In this document: positions 22,201-36,949 of the stretch, in pieces
How positions within the stretch are numbered: position 1 is the first letter of the stretch
Layout: each line of letters starts with the position of its first letter
Source of the DNA: Paraspadella gotoi
Taxonomy: Eukaryota; Chaetognatha
Length of the DNA: 64,000 nt
Assembly (NCBI GenBank): GCA_051294375.1
Contig: CM119263.1
Coordinates: forward strand, 23,586,762 to 23,650,761
Direction: 5' to 3'
The notes under the pieces: generated by a model
The model's database searches: none
Seen by the model: only the letters and a program-made list of their open reading frames with translations
What the model was told of the DNA's origin: nothing
Position numbers and translations under genes: made by a program

Positions 22201-25200
22201 TCCGGCTGCCGCGATTCCGCCCAGCCTGGAGAACGGTCGCCGACATCGGGCGGATGCCGACGCCGGAGTCTGCGGCAGCGCCGCTGGACGAGCCGGGAGG
22301 CGGCACGTCGTGAGGGGCGAGCGTCCAGGAGCGCAGGGCTAAAGCGAGCGAAGATTGGTCGGGCGGGCAGTGAAAAAGTCGCCGAGCGGAAGTCGTGGGG
22401 GACCGAGTGAGGGGGAGTGTGGGTATGAAGGGGCGGTGGGTTGAATCATAATAAAAGGACTTTGACATTTTAGGAGGTGAGAGGAGATGAGGAAGAGGAA
22501 GATTTTTAGGTTTTAATTATATAAATTGTAATTATATATTATGTCATTTTTAAATGTTTTAGATCTAATCTAATCCATCTATGCATCTTTACCCTATATA
22601 CACTAGTCGCCTCGCCAGTCCCCATCTCCCAACACCCACTCCCGGCTCGCAGCTACTTATTCCGCCTCTCCCGCAGCTAACTCAACACCCCCTACCTCCT
22701 GCCTCACACAACCCCCGCCTCGCCTCGTCTAATCCACCGCGCCCTCACGATGCAGAGCTCAGCGTCACCTCTGAGTCGGAATTGTGAAGATGCCAGGTCG
22801 ACGCCGAGAGAGGTGCTGGATTGATTGATTTATTGATTAGTTTATATATTTTAATTTATTGTTTTGTTTGTTTTTTTTAAGCTCAAACCTCGGCTTCGAG
22901 CTTCAGGAAACCTCCAAAGTTACCCCTGTTTCTGGAATCTCGGATGGCCGAAATGAATGGGAAGCATCGGGATTGGAGTTCCAGGAGGAAATCGCCGAAG
23001 AAATGCCGGAATGGATCGTCGAAGAGAACGGAGTGGATCTTGTGGAAAAGTCGCCACGAAACGAAGAGAAAAAGTTGGCGGAAAATTTAACGAGAAATCG
23101 TTATCTGAGTCTGACAAAAAAATTTAGCGGAAGATCGAGCAAGAAAAATCGCCGAGTAGAATTTCAAAGAAGAGGGGAAGTCGCTGGAAAAGTCAGCGGG
23201 AAAAGTCGCTGGAAAAAGCGTCGAAGCGGTCAGCCGACCGGGGTCGCCGGCCGGGGTCGCCGCCGGGTCGCCGCCGAGGTCGCCAACTATTGCACGAAAA
23301 GCGCCTAAAAGCGCGGAGGCCGCCGCAGCCTCCAGGGTCGCCAACAGCTCAGCCATCGATTTCGCCGCCGCCCCGCTTAATCATCGTTGAAGGTCCGTGC
23401 GATGCCACCCTCTCGCGGCAGAGTGGGGTTGAAAGACGAAATGCGGCGAGAGAGAGGGCGGCAGAAATCGAGACGCGACGACGGGGAAAGAGGGCGATCA
23501 AGGCTGCGTTCGACAACTTCCAGCGTTCAAGAGTAAGTTTTAACTGGATTTTTCTTTTTCGACTTTCTTTTTTGTCCACTGGTTTTTATTTTAAATGGGT
23601 CAGGGTCCAGATCGTTCTTTCGGCCGAGGATGAGTGCACCGGCCCCCTTCTTCCAGTCGGACTCGTATGATGCCTCGGACGATACGCAGAGCCGAAGAAG
23701 TCAGAAGGACATCGGCCCAAAGAGGACAAAGTCGGGACACAAATCAAATAGTAAAGGGGAAAAGGAGAAGGAGCATGGAGAGGCGGGACGCTGAGACCAA
23801 GGACAGGAGGAGTGGAGCAGAGAAGAAAGAGAGCAGGACGAGGGCAAAAAGGAGATTAAGCAAAAGAAAAGAAACATGAAAGATGGGAAGTGAGGAATCT
23901 GAAATCTCCTCGAGGAAAGAGAGAGGATTCCAGTGAGAAAGAGCGAGACAGAGAGATACAAGACGACAGACGTCGATGAAGGCGAAAAGAGAAAGAAGCA
24001 AAGAAAAAGTCGGAAGAGAGAGGAGGAGAAATTGTCGCGAAAAAGACGGCGGCGACAATCCAACGTTTAAGTCACGAAGGGAAAGAAAAAGAGAGAGAGA
24101 TGAAGAGACGATGGGCGGAAAAGGAAGAGATTTACGATTTCCCGTTCGAGGAGATAAAGCAGAACGATATGACAGCTTCTAGGAAGGAAAGAAGAAAGGA
24201 GGAAAAAAAATGGAGGAAAAGAAAAAGGAAAACTGATGTCGAGTGGAAACTGGAGCAGAGACGAAGAAAGAGAAACGAATAAAGTCGAACGAATGGCGGG
24301 GAAGAGGAAGAGGGAAGAAGGAGATCGTGATCGATCAAGGGAAAGATCGGAGATCGGTCACAGAATGTCGAGGGCGAGTAAGGGCAAGAGAGGGCATCGA
24401 GCGGTCCTCAGTGGGAAGGGAACACGAAGCGACTACTCCCTGAATACGCAGCGATCCGCGGTCAAGCCTAGGCGAAAAGAGTAAGAGAAGTTACCACAGA
24501 TCGAGCAAAGTGAGTCTCGTTAGAGAAGAAATCCAGTCGTGGTCCCCAGTCCCGAAGCAGGACCAGTTTGGCGATGAGGAAAAGCGAAGACACGGTCTAG
24601 TCCGAGCGAAGGAAGCAAATCGAGTCCGACCAGGGACAATGCGAGAGGTGGTCAAAAGCGGCAGGGAAAAGTCATCAAGACAGACGGGAAGCGTCAGACA
24701 GTCCGGCACGAGGCAGAGTATCCGCGAAAGAGGAACGAAGATGCAGTCCTGTGTAACGGGCGACACTAGGAAGACAGGTCGAAGCCCGGCAAAAGAGCAG
24801 GGTTAAGCGTTCTTTCTAAGAGCAGAGAAGGCAGGAGCAGCCCCGTCCAAGGGGAGTAGAAGCGGAGCCGAGCAAGAAAAAGGAAAAGCGTCGTCGCAGT
24901 CAATGACAGATTGTTGCAAGTGCACAGTATGCAGGGCAACAGTTTTGCCCAACAACTTTCAGCAAGCAGACCTCCGACGTGGCAAATGAGTCAGGCCGGA
25001 ATAACAAAACCAACGCTGGTTTGGCCGGAGCCGTTGGACGAGCTAACAAAAAAGTCGTGGCCAGGTGTCCGACAAGAAGATCGCCGAGAAACGTCGAAGC
25101 AAAGAAGAAGCGGTCCGGCATCGAAGGCGGCGGCCGCTCCCGGACGCCCGGCGCGACGCTCCCGAGAGGAAGAGGAAGAGGAAAAGAGAGTGACCAAGGG

Positions 25201-26780
25201 ACGGATACATTTTACTCAACGATTGGCGACGACTACGAACTGAAGAGACCAAGTCGACTCGGCACAGAACGCCACCCTACGTCTTGTCTCGCGACCCGCT
25301 GGGCCGACCCCAGAGACAGGAGAAGAAAGGGAGGGTCAGAATAGGAACCGTTCGTCTCCCGGCACGAGGAGTCGACGAAGCTCTCGCACTGAAGACGATT
25401 GACGAACGACGACGACGCGCCCCGACAAACAGCGGATGTCCCGCGACCGAGTGTGGCCGCGCGTCGGCCTCAGCGTCGTTATCGTCGTCATCCTCACCGG
25501 AGTCTGTGTGCACTTTTTGCTGTGAGGGAGGAAAAAGTTAAAAAGGAGGAAGAAAAGGGAGGAAGTGGGAGAGGAGGAGGAAGGAGGAGGAAAAGAGATG
25601 AGGAATGAGGAAGGAAATAAGCGCGCCTCCTCGACTGTTTTGTTAAGTGAGAGACGTAGTTCCTTTTTTTTTGTTTTGAATCACGTGGTAATTTTCCCGG
25701 TTAGTTTTCTTATTCGATGTTATATTCGCGTTTGGTTATTGCATCTTCAAAATGCGTGAGAGGTTACCAAAAATTGAGATATTTTTAGTTTTGACTGTAA
25801 TCGTTTTTTTAGAGATCTATAAACATTTTATAATGAATGTTTTTTTGTGTGTTCTATTCGGTGTATGTGTGAGGAATAAGAAATTTAGGAATTAATTTTT
25901 AAAGCTTGGAGAGTCTCTCTCTCTCTCTCTCTCTCTCTCCCTCTCTCTTTCTCTCTCTCCTCTCTCTCGTCTCTCCTCCTCTCTCCTCATCTCTCTCTCT
26001 CTCCATCTTCCTTTAATTACCTTTTATACTCGAAATACTTTTCATTCGTGAAGAGCGAATCAGTAATTTCCCGGATTCTCTGGGAGGACGAAAATCAATT
26101 ATTCATCTAGAAAGTTCCTCCACGAAATTTTCCCAGTGAATCCCATTCCTCGTTTTCGTGTTTTGCTGGAAATAAATTAAAAGTTTCGTAAATTCTGGTC
26201 GCTGCATTCGAATCATTCCATTCCTCCAAGCTTATTATTCATCTAATAGTACAATCCTATCCTATAACTAAACTATCCATAATCTTATTATCCACGTAAC
26301 GTCTCGGCGCAATTCACTCTCCCAAGCCATCTCCTTCTCCCGGCGCTATTCCACTCTCGCCACAGACATTCCACTCTTTCGGTGCCATTCCACTTCACGT
26401 CGCGTCACTTCTCCCACGCGCCATTACCCTGAACCGCGGCGGCCGTTCCTCGTCTCCGGCGTCTTTCTCGCGCGAATTTCTTTCTTTTTTTCTTTCTCCT
26501 CGGAACACCATCATATCGCGAGCGAGTTCAACACGGCCGACTTTGAAAAACGCGACGACCCGCCCCGACGACGACGAATACGACGAAAAACGATAACCGA
26601 CGACGATTACGACGACGATTGACGACGACGAGCACGTCCTCGTCACATCAATCTGGCTAATGTTCATCAATGATGCAATTCGGGCCACAAATAGCACTTA
26701 ATGATAGGTAAGAGAAAAAATAAAGTATGACGCGATCGAGAGAGAGAGAGAGAGAGAGAGGAGAGGAGGAGAGAGAGAGA

Positions 26781-26829
<49 letters not shown>

Positions 26830-29800
26830 GGAAAAGTGGAGAAAGAGGGGGAAGAGAAAGAAAGATAGAGAGAGAGAGAGAAGAGGAGAGAGAGAGAAAG
26901 AGAGGAGAGAGAGAGAGAGAGAGAGAGAGAAGAGAAGAAGAGAGGAGAGAGATAGAGAGAGAGGAAGAGAGAGATTTTTTTCTTTCCTTCAGTGAGAAGA
27001 AGAGAAAGGAAACCGGGCGGATAGACAGTAAAGGATGAAAAACGGAATATAAGGAGAAAAAGGAAAAGAGAGGAGAAATGAGAGAGAGAGAGAGAGAGAT
27101 AATGTGGAAAGGAGAGGCGAAGGAAACTACGCGGAGGAATAAAAAGGAAAATCATACAGTGGACCAATTTATTCACGATGGCCAGCGGCGCAGGTAATGG
27201 CAGAGGCGGCGTCGGCGACTGCAGCGCGGCGCCGCCGCCCCCGATCGATATGATGTGAAACTCCGGGCTCCCGACGAAAATGGGGAAAAGGGGAACGAAA
27301 GGGGGAGGGGGAGTGGGGTTGGGGGAGTTGGGGGGGATGAGGACAAGGACAATCGAACGCTCTCCACAGTGAATTCGGCATCGCTCTTCGGGAATCGTTC
27401 ACACAGTGAGCGAACGATGCACACGCGAATCACTAAAACTCCTGCCCAGCAGAGTCCTTTTTTACAGATTTACTTGGCTAATTTTCTTTTTTTAAACGAT
27501 TCCTAAATCGGCGTAAAACTTGAAATGAAATCATTTTCGATATTGATGGTTTACATTTAAATCAACGAATTAAATATCAATGTTATGTCAACTTTGTTGT
27601 CTATTTATACGTATATATAATCTGCGCTGTATTTTCAGTCAGCTCAGATTCAAAATTTAGGATCTTAATGTGTTTTTTTTTTTTCAAAACCAAAACGAAA
27701 GCACTACAGTAGTATACAATTACAGAATGATTTATTAATTTTCATTTAGAGTCAGTAGTGATTTAGTGAACCCTCCACCGATATTGAAACCCGAACACTT
27801 GATAGGCTCGTCGACTGGTTGCGAACGAATCGAAATTTCTTTCCTTCGGAACATCCGCTGAACTATCCGGGCCAATCCTTCGATATCATTTCGGAGATCA
27901 TGCTTGGATATACTAATTGGCGCCCGAGTCGCGGAGGCGGAGGAACGAGGGAAAGTGGGAGGAGGAAAAGGAGCGGAGAAGGATGGGGAGGGAAGAGGAC
28001 GATGATTAAAGAGAGAGAGAGGAGAGGAGAGAGAAGAGAGGAGAGGAGAAGATGAGAGAGAGCGGAGAGAGAGAGCAGAGTAGGGGAAGATTGGAGGCCC
28101 AAAAGAAAAACTGGTGGAAACGGAAAGAGAAATGAAAAAAAAAACTACTTGAGAAGGAGAATTCGTAGAAAAAATCGTAGGGTAGCCGATAAAGACGGAC
28201 CGCGGGAACTGGAGCGAATCCGAAAAATGGAGTGAAGGGGAGCGGAAGAGGAGCAGACGGACGGTTCGACGGGATAGATGAATTTTCGATGGATTTCTTC
28301 GCTCGGACCCTCGCGATCGAGGACGCGACGATCGAAAACCGAGGACGACGACGACGAACGACAGGGAACTTTGAGAGTAAAGGGAACATTCGTCCTACTC
28401 ATCAAGCTTTAACGATGTTCGACACTCGAGAACCGCGGAGGACGAAACTCCTGGACTCCCCACTCTTTTTTTGGAGGGGAAGATGGGGCAGGGGGTGTTT
28501 CAAGTTTTGAGAAATTTAAAAAAAAATTGACTTCTCTCCTTTGATTTATGGAACAATATCCTTGATTGTTTTCATAATGATTAATTGTATTTTCCAATTT
28601 ACGAATGGGCACAAATTGACTCTTCATTATTATTGAAGAAGGCCTGTCTCATTTGAATCCCTCTTCCCGACAATGCCCCCACAGCTCAGCAGCACTAATT
28701 GCAACCACTACCATTCGCGCCATCGCAGAATCGCTGTTCTCTCCTTGTTTGTGGTCTCCGGTTCAGACCTGCTGGCCCCATAAAGGCCGGTTAATGGTGC
28801 GCCCATAATTTTCTTCCCGCCGGTTCAGGTTCGGATCCAGGCCGAACGTGACATGGTCGATGCTCGAGAAAAAAAATTCGGCTCGAGGCAACTTTTTTTT
28901 TTCTCTGCTCGAAAAAGCGTTTTTTTCTCACCTCTCATGGAACAACTGTTCAATACGCGAAAAATTACAATTGTACTGTGTTTTATAATTTCATAAGTTT
29001 AACAGTTATTGATAAATATTTAAATATATGCGTCTTATTTATTCTTTTATTTTCATTTTTTCTCAACCTTAAACACAAACCGCTTTAAATATAGTTCGCT
29101 TACTTTGTTTTTTTCCCCTATGATTAGCCGTCGCAGAGATCCGTCACTTTTTAAAAATCATTTCCTTTTCCTTCTTAATCCATCTATTTTTTTCAATCTT
29201 TCTCACACATTCATTTTTAATATTTTCTGATACCCATAATATTTTTTTCCTAATTCCTCTTTCCTTTCCACCGAAATCCTTTTCTACCTCCGCAAATTTT
29301 TTATATACTCCCCCTTTATCCGGTCACTCTTCCCTTTCAATGGTCCTCAACCCTAATGATGTGAAAAACTTGAAGAAATTCGAAGGCGTTCGGTAGGTTA
29401 TTATCCTTCTTTCTCTGGCTCTTTTTTTTTTTCAGGGGAGGGGAGAGTAAGTTGAAAATGATTCGAAGATTCCATGATGTACTATTGTTGCCTATTGTGA
29501 AGATATTGTTCTGTTATAAGTTTTTTAGCCTTGGACTATGTTGGAATTAAGAAGAAGTCTTGTATAATCATCACGCGGTTCTTTCTGACATAAAGACAAA
29601 AGCTGACTGAGATATGTGAAAACCGTTGGGAAAACAAACAGAGAAAATAAAAGAGAGAAAAAATTGAACGCGAACGATTTACCGATTCGATCCTGACTTT
29701 TTTTTTTCCGACAGTCACCTTCCCCCTAACGTCGCCGCGACGCCGCGACGCGTCGCTACAATAATTTCGGGGGAAAGTTTTTAGCCGGCGGAACAAAAGG

Positions 29801-31580
29801 TCCAGGCGCGAATTCCAATCGTTGGGAAAAAAAATAACCTGAATACAATAATAGTGAATAAAAATAAGTGAAATAGAAAGAAAACGGAATGGGAAAGAGA
29901 GCGCATAAAAAAAAGGAGAAGGAAACGATCAGTGTCTCTACTCTCTCTCTCATCCTCTCTCTCTCTTCTCTCTTCTGTCTCTCTCCTTCTCTCCTCTCAT
30001 CTTTGCTTCCGTCAGTCTCTTCGTCTCTCTCTCTCTCTCGTCTTCGTCTTGTCGTCTGAAACTTTAATGACTCATATGGAAATTCGAAAGTCCGTCAAAG
30101 GTCACCAAAAGCTAAAAGCGGAAACCATCATACCAGCGGCGCCGCCCGACAGTGCGTCGCGCGCCTGCGTGGCGCGTCGGTGGGCGGCTCTAGGCGGCGG
30201 CGTCAGTCGCGTCGAAATCGTTCGACGACGATCAAGCGACGCGGGAATCGAGTTAAGGGAATTACGACCCCTCAGAATTTTCTTCGTCAGCGTCGTAACG
30301 ACTCCACTCCACCTAATTAAACAATCACCATTAAGGCGCCGGTAGCGCGTTGCAGGCCGGCGACGACCGCGATTCCCCTCGCCGGAGCGCCCGTTCCGGG
30401 TCGAACCGACGCTCCGTCCCCGCGGCTCCGCCCTCCGAATAGCAAGGACGAAAAAAAAAGGTCTCCGTCATCTATCATCTTCCCTCCGTCTCTGTCTCTG
30501 TCCTCCGTTTTCTCTCTGTCTTTCGTCGGCTTTTTTTTTCACTGGAATCGAGGTTTCTCGACCTTTTCGCGACGGACGAGCGATTTCTGGGAAAGAAACA
30601 AATGTTTAGTTTTCAGACAACATTATATACAATGTTGTTAGTAAAAAAACGAAATTCTTTTTTTCATCTTTTTTCTCCAACGCGTGACTTAGTGACGAAA
30701 AATGTACAAATGATGTAACATATTATTAAAAACAATTACCACTTCCATTATTTCTTTAATCTAACAATTATTGATCAAATTTCTCCTTGTTGCTCGTGAT
30801 TCAGTGCCGTCGTATAAACCGCTAGTTGACTAACCACATAACAGAGTGTCACTTCGTAATTCAACTATGTTCATTGTTCACACTAAACTGCCAAACCCCA
30901 ATTCGCTACCTCTCAATACCTCTTGCTTTTAGAACGTTCCCTTTCTCCTCTCAAACAATCCGCCCTTCCCCATCCCCGTAGCCCCTCATTTCGTATATCA
31001 TGGCGATGCTCTACTTGATACGGCCGAACATGACGACGGGAGACCCTCACTCTTTGGATATCAATATCGGATGAAGGGAGAGCGTTAATGACGTCGAGGT
31101 GGCGGAGGTGGGAGGGTGGGGAGTGACAGAAAGGGTTGAGGGTTGAAGTCATATGTCATGATTCGTTTGAAGCGAAGACGTGTGAAAGCTAATGAAAGAT
31201 TGAAAAGGGAAAATAACTTAAAGGGAGGCGTGAAGAAAGGAAGGTAATCAAATAGATTTTCGAAACTAAAACGATCTTTGCTCCTCTCTCCTCTCTCTCT
31301 CTCCTCTCTCTCTCTCTCCCTCGTACCTCTCTCTCTCTTCTCTACCTCTCTCTTCTCTCTCTCTCTCCTCGAAGAAATTCGGCCGGTTTTCGAAGAGATT
31401 ATATTCTCCAAAAATGTCGGCCGGATCGCTTTCGGGCTGAGATCTCTTCGAACGAAGTCGGATTCCTTTGAACTCAAGCGCTGACTAAGGATCAAGGAGA
31501 TAAAAAATAAACATAGAGGATAAAAAATAAAATATAGCGAGGAATCGTTGTTTAGATGGCAAAGATCGAACTGTTATCTC
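19245..31580 (-). repeat. Noisy inverted copy of about 4,390-16,497
   Basis: Follows the reverse complement of the left arm continuously: 5' flank, RS-rich gene (20,861-25,525), minisatellite (about 26,300-26,470), GA block (26,738-26,970), tRNA-like element (about 28,780-28,850), GA/TC block (about 29,940-30,040) and the final GA block (31,278-31,370). Single-base indels occur throughout, coding or not. It also spans the sequence missing in the gaps at 7,464 and 7,859. The match ends near 31,580, where the left arm runs into the gap at 4,355-4,381. Confidence 0.9.
20861..25525 (+). pseudogene. Broken inverted copy of the RS-rich gene
   Basis: All six exons are recognisable in order: ATG at 20,861; exon 1 to about 21,175 with its GTAAGT donor; exon 2 about 21,390-21,565; exon 3 about 21,675-22,405; exon 4 about 22,605-22,815; exon 5 about 22,882-23,532; exon 6 about 23,605-25,525, with a TGA reading in place of the clean stop context. 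Every exon carries several frameshifts. Introns are damaged to the same degree, so read error is the likelier cause than gene decay. Confidence 0.8.
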
Positions 31581-32753
31581 GCTCGCCGTGATTTTTCAGA
31601 ATTTGATCAAATGCAATTTTATTGAAATAATCGCAATTGCCAATTAATATGCTTTTAAATGTTTCACCCGGCTCAGTACTATTAAGGGAGAGACAATTTA
31701 GGGCCTAAGTATTCCAATTGTTAGAGCTAATTTTCTACTGTAGAACGTCGAAAACCGCAGCCCTCTACATTTCGGAAAGCGGAGTATAGAGGTTACCAAT
31801 GAATTTCTTTGAAAATTCCAGCGCCAAACGAATGACGAAGGACTTCATTTTTGGTCCAATACGCCTCACCTGATATATCTAATCGAGCGCATCCCTTTTT
31901 AAAATTCTTACATCTTCATGAAAAAATTACAAAAATTAAATGCCAAATCTTGGAAACGCAAAAAAACAATATTAAAAAAATTTTTTTTCGGAAAAAACGA
32001 TCGGCAGACCTGCCATCTCCTAAATTAATCGAATGAAACAAGTCGCGCTATTTTATCTTTCTTTATTCTTTTTTCTGAATTTTTTCACTTTCGCAAATTT
32101 ATTGAGTCAAAAACTTTTCACGTAAAACATTTTTTCCACTGCATTTGGAAAATTCTTATTTTTAATCAACTGCCTAGACAAAAAGAATAATAAAAGCGAT
32201 CGCGACGCACTGAGCAAGAAACAGCAAAGAAAAGGTGCGTAAAAAATCAATCGTACCGTTAATCCTACTTTCTCGTTCAAAAAGTTTTAGATTTTGAAAA
32301 AAAAAAAAAGAATTGGCGAAAGCGTTGGAGAATAATAACAAAAACGTCAATGAGGAAAAGTGAATCAACCCAACACAGTCAAGGTAGATAACAAACAAAC
32401 ATAATAAATAAACAAGTAAAAAAGCCTTTTAATTAATCAACGAAACCCCCTGCTATGACTGATCTCTTGAGACTGGCTGGAATGTCAGGATCGGATGACA
32501 AAACATGACGATGACGGAACAAATGCGACGATGAGAGCGACGACCAACGATGACGCAATAAAGCGAACGATTGAAGCAGCAAAAGAGACGATATTGTGTG
32601 TCTGCTTAAGTCCGCTGCTTCAGAGCGCAGCAAGAGGGCTTCCATGAAAAAGATGTCAAAAAACATAACAGATAGGCATCAATGAATTTAAATCGCTTTA
32701 GCGATTTACTTTACGCTGAATTTTGTCTTTTTTTTTTCTGTCATATTTTTTCC
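31581..32753. other. Unduplicated AT-rich stretch; no gene seen
   Basis: No second copy in the window. It contains A/T runs (for example near 31,975-31,990 and 32,299-32,309) and no ORF with coding character. Sequence quality cannot be judged. Confidence 0.5.
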
Positions 32754-33892
32754 GGGTGGTGGTTAATTTTAATAACGAGGGGGATGAGGAATGGCGTCTA
32801 TTTGATAAGTTGCTCTTTTGGAAATGGAGAGGAAAACTATAACTTTATACAATAAAGTCCTTAAGTTCATTAAATTTAAAGTGAACAATTTTCTTTATAA
32901 ACAATAACTGGAAAAATGATTTAAGTTCATCTTTTTTTTTTTTGATTACTCGGGTTAAGAATTTCATTAATTCCAAACCTGGACCGAAATAAATGTCACC
33001 GACGACGCGTTACAAGCCTTGTTATGATTCTCCTCCGCTAGATGGACCCATTGCTCATTCGGTCCCCGTTTTCCTTCTCTCCTTCTCCCTCTTCTTCTCT
33101 CATTCCCTCTCCATATTCCCCGTCCATCCATCCCTACGAGGGTTTTTTTCGCCCATGCATATTTATGTAAGATAATGAGTTCTCGCGCGTTTAGCGCCAT
33201 CTTCGCTTTTTCGTCGGCAGTGTTGCGGTGTTGCGGCGGTGGCGGCGGCAGCGACGGCGGCGGCGGCGGCGGAGACCCGGCTGCCACCGATAGGCTTCTT
33301 ATCAAAAGCAATTTTCGAATTTTTGGCGGCAAATGTTTGATAAGTCATAATGCGCGCCGGTTCTTTCTCGCCCGGCGCGTCGGCGCTACTCGTCGCCGCG
33401 TTTGACGCTGCTCTTCGTCGCGGCGCTCAGCTGCGTTTTCCACTTTTACTCGGCTTGATTCGTTAAACTCACCCTGACGTCCTCAGCCCCTTACCTCGTC
33501 CCCACCCTAACTAGCATTTTTTTCCCCCCTTAAATTTATTTTCCGGGTTTTTATATGCGTTATCGTCGTCTTCTTCGTCGTCGTCTCAGCCGTTGTCGTC
33601 GTCTTCGTCGTCACCTAAAACATAAGTGCAACTCCTCTTCTTGCAACTCGTCCGCCAGCCATTTCACTTACCATTTCACTTACCATCGCCCTTGGCACCT
33701 GTACCTCCATCTGCGTTGATTCTGCTATCGTCCTATCTCCAACCTCACACAGACGCACCCCCTCCCACTCCATCAACCATACCCAAATTACCCAATACCC
33801 ATCCCCTCAGACCTAGCCTCTCCTTCACTCCCCCCTCATCCCCCCAGTCCCTCGCCCCCGAATAAAAAAACAAATCTCTCTCTTCTGATCTT
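32754..33892 (+). repeat. Cleaner copy of the 17,173-18,319 segment
   Basis: The less indel-laden of the two copies. It contains a GGC/GCG-rich patch at about 33,230-33,290, GTC-rich runs at about 33,560-33,615, and then a C-rich stretch before the gap. No intact gene is recognised. Confidence 0.8.
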
Positions 33893-34104
33893 NNNNNNNN
33901 NNNNNNNNNNNNNNNNNNNNNNNNNNNNNNNNNNNNNNNNNNNNNNNNNNNNNNNNNNNNNNNNNNNNNNNNNNNNNNNNNNNNNNNNNNNNNNNNNNNN
34001 NNNNNNNNNNNNNNNNNNNNNNNNNNNNNNNNNNNNNNNNNNNNNNNNNNNNNNNNNNNNNNNNNNNNNNNNNNNNNNNNNNNNNNNNNNNNNNNNNNNN
34101 NNNN

Positions 34105-36900
34105 TTCTTTTTTTTTCCCCCTTTTTCTTTTTATGTTCTCCCCGATTCGATCGGATCCTTAATCTCTTTTATGCTCGGATTTTTTCTTACTGCCTTTTTT
34201 TATTACTTATTTAACTACATTTCGATAAATATCAACGATATTTTTTTCTCTCAATCCATCCCAGTAGGTTTGTATAAATAGGTATTCATTAATAACTCCA
34301 CTTTTCATTTGAATATATATATTTATCTGCTCGAATTGACCTTTGCCGAAATAATATCAACAAAAATCTCAATATTTTTTTGATCTCTGCAATAGTTTTT
34401 TATTTCCACTCTTTTCTCTCTCTCCCTCTCTTTCTCTCTCTATTTCTCTATTTCTCTCTCTCTTACTGTCTTTGTCTCGTTTCTATTTATTTCTTACGAA
34501 TTGTCATCATGCTAGATATGAGATGACAAAAATCGAATCAAATTTTATCATTTAGGACTAGATTAAATAATACTTCTTTTTTCTTCTCTCAGGAGAAGAT
34601 AAGAAGCGCGCGGCGATAGACGACTCATTATGTAGCTGATAATATTACAGACTGATTAATGTCAAGTTAATTAAATTAATTAACCAAAATGGTTTTAGAA
34701 TCGGCTACGAGATAAAACCGAGATCGCCGACCCTCAATCAAGTATAATTAATAAGGGATAAACTTGTATAACGAGCAATCAAACAAAAAAATTTATAAAT
34801 AATAAAATTATCAAAATCTTATCCTTTTTCGTTCCCCGGGCGGAGGCTTATACGTTCTTTATACCTGGATGAGCCGGTCCGATACGGTATGAGTACGTTT
34901 CCAAGAGTTATACCAATCGCGTTCAGAAAGACGAACGGCGTGAGAGTAGGACACGTAAATGACTATTCCGCCGCTGCGGATTCTTGTTTATGCGAAACGC
35001 GGGCTGAGGAGAGACTGGTTGTTGAGCGACGTGATAACTTGGTTGATTCGAGTTGGCACGCGGGACCAGGCTGTTAAGTGTTTTCTACCGTCGATTCAGT
35101 GCCCAAACCGTGGTTAGGAGTGCAGGTTAGATATGTGGCTGAGCAGCGAGACCGATGACTGACGATAATGGCGTCGAAGTTTCTCCGGCGCTGTTGCTTC
35201 CGCCTTCTCGTCGACGATTCCCACATCAGGCGAGCCCTCTCTCGCAGAACGAGAGTCATCTTCATTTCCTCAGAGGAGAGTTTGGGTCTCTGGTAGCTTA
35301 TGAAGACTCGCGTGAGCTCTATTGAAGTTAGACTGGATTATGTCGTGCTCGCGTTAGAAGTTTCTAGATCTTACATCATTATATTGTCCGTATCTATACA
35401 GGCTCTGGCTTTTTTCCTTCGCCATTAATGTCGGACCATTTCTCTGCGCGGAGCGGCAGACCCGATACGGCACATTAATATCTGTAATCCAACTGTCTTC
35501 TAATTAAGTTTAACCTCTAATCCTTGTTTAATGTTAACGTGTGATACACTTGCATCTACTGCTATTAATTCCTCTAACCCACATCCTTTGGCCGAGGACC
35601 TGACCGCGAGCTCGAGCACTCAGGCATTCGGGAGGGTGACTAGAAAATAATAAGAGATTGGCAATCTGTTTTAGAGTTAAGTTTGATGTTATTTCAATTT
35701 AATATCCTGTTTTAAATTTAAGCTGTTTCGCAGATTACATCTAATGTCCCCTTTTTCCGGAACTTCTCAAGGTCAAGGACGCACGATGAAATTGAATTGG
35801 ATCGTCTGGTTTTTAATTTAATTTTTAAATTAATTATTAATCATGTTTAAATTAATTATTTCGATTACATCCTAATTTCCCCTCCTTTGGTCGACTTCAT
35901 CAGGGATTCGACGGGGAGAATGATAGAGAGAGAGAGTATCGAGGAGTATAAAGATATTAAAGGATGAAATAGGTTAAGTGATTAGAAATGATGTTTAATG
36001 TGAGATTATGAGACGAGGAGAGATGTAAATCACCTCCTTTTGGCACTATCGGAAGCGGCCGCTCATACATGTTTGACCTTCTGTATCTGAACGGTAATTA
36101 TGTGCCCGGTGTTGTTTAGTCTTTGATTCCTCAAGTTCCGGGCTCACTACCATTGTTTTTCTGACTTTCTCGTATAGATTTGATAGGAAATATTCTAGTC
36201 ATTATACATTGTTACTATAATGTCAAATATGAGAGTATTCAAATTCAGAATTATTATTAGTTGACTCTGTCTAATTGGAGAATGGTGGTACCAATTTAGC
36301 CATCCTGTCTTTAAAATTAATCTTTCTCTCACATTACCACGGAAGTCTCCCATTCTCCTCTCGTGCTCATCACTTGACTAATCGCGTTATTAGCCAAAGT
36401 GTATCCGAGTAACGTACAAATAATCACTTCCTTCTCTGACATCATATTATTAATTATCAACGTTTATTGCATGTTAGCTCTTTCTCTATTTCACCAAACT
36501 CCGGCGCACTCATGGCTTCTTTCCAGTTATATATCCTGCCTAGCGGAGGGAACGAAGATACGAAGAGAGAGAAAGAGAAATTGAATTCGATGACCGACCG
36601 CAGAGAGAGAGAGAGAAAGAATGAGAAAGATGTTAGGAAGAGGATAGAGAGCAGAGATGAAATTTCAAGAGAAAGATGCGGATTTTCATTAGCGTGACGT
36701 AGTTTTATATAATAGACATTGCATTAATAAAAAATAACCTATACGATGCAAACTATGGATAATTATGAATTTTAAATAAATAAGTCAAAAATATCATCAA
36801 TCTAATTAATCATTCCAAAATCAATTATTGGGAAATTTCAAGAAAAGAAAAAAATCCTCCTAAATATTAAATTATCGATCCGATTAATCAAATCCATGAA
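34105..36900. other. Unassigned stretch; possible remnant of a transposable element
   Basis: No supported ORF. Two similar segments, attacatcctaatttcccc at about 35,864-35,882 and a variant (attacatctaatgtcccc) at about 35,735-35,753, are 130 bp apart in the same orientation. Each is followed by a CTTC-TCA-type motif. This could be part of a degraded retroelement LTR or a simple partial duplication. I cannot find long terminal repeats, a primer site or reverse transcriptase motifs. Confidence 0.3.
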
Positions 36901-36949
36901 TCCAATCAATCATAATTTTGAACATGTCGGAGGTCTAACCCGACGGTTC

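Noticed and set aside
34105-36900. A complete LTR retrotransposon
   Set aside because: No paired long terminal repeats, primer-binding site or pol motifs could be found; only two short similar segments.
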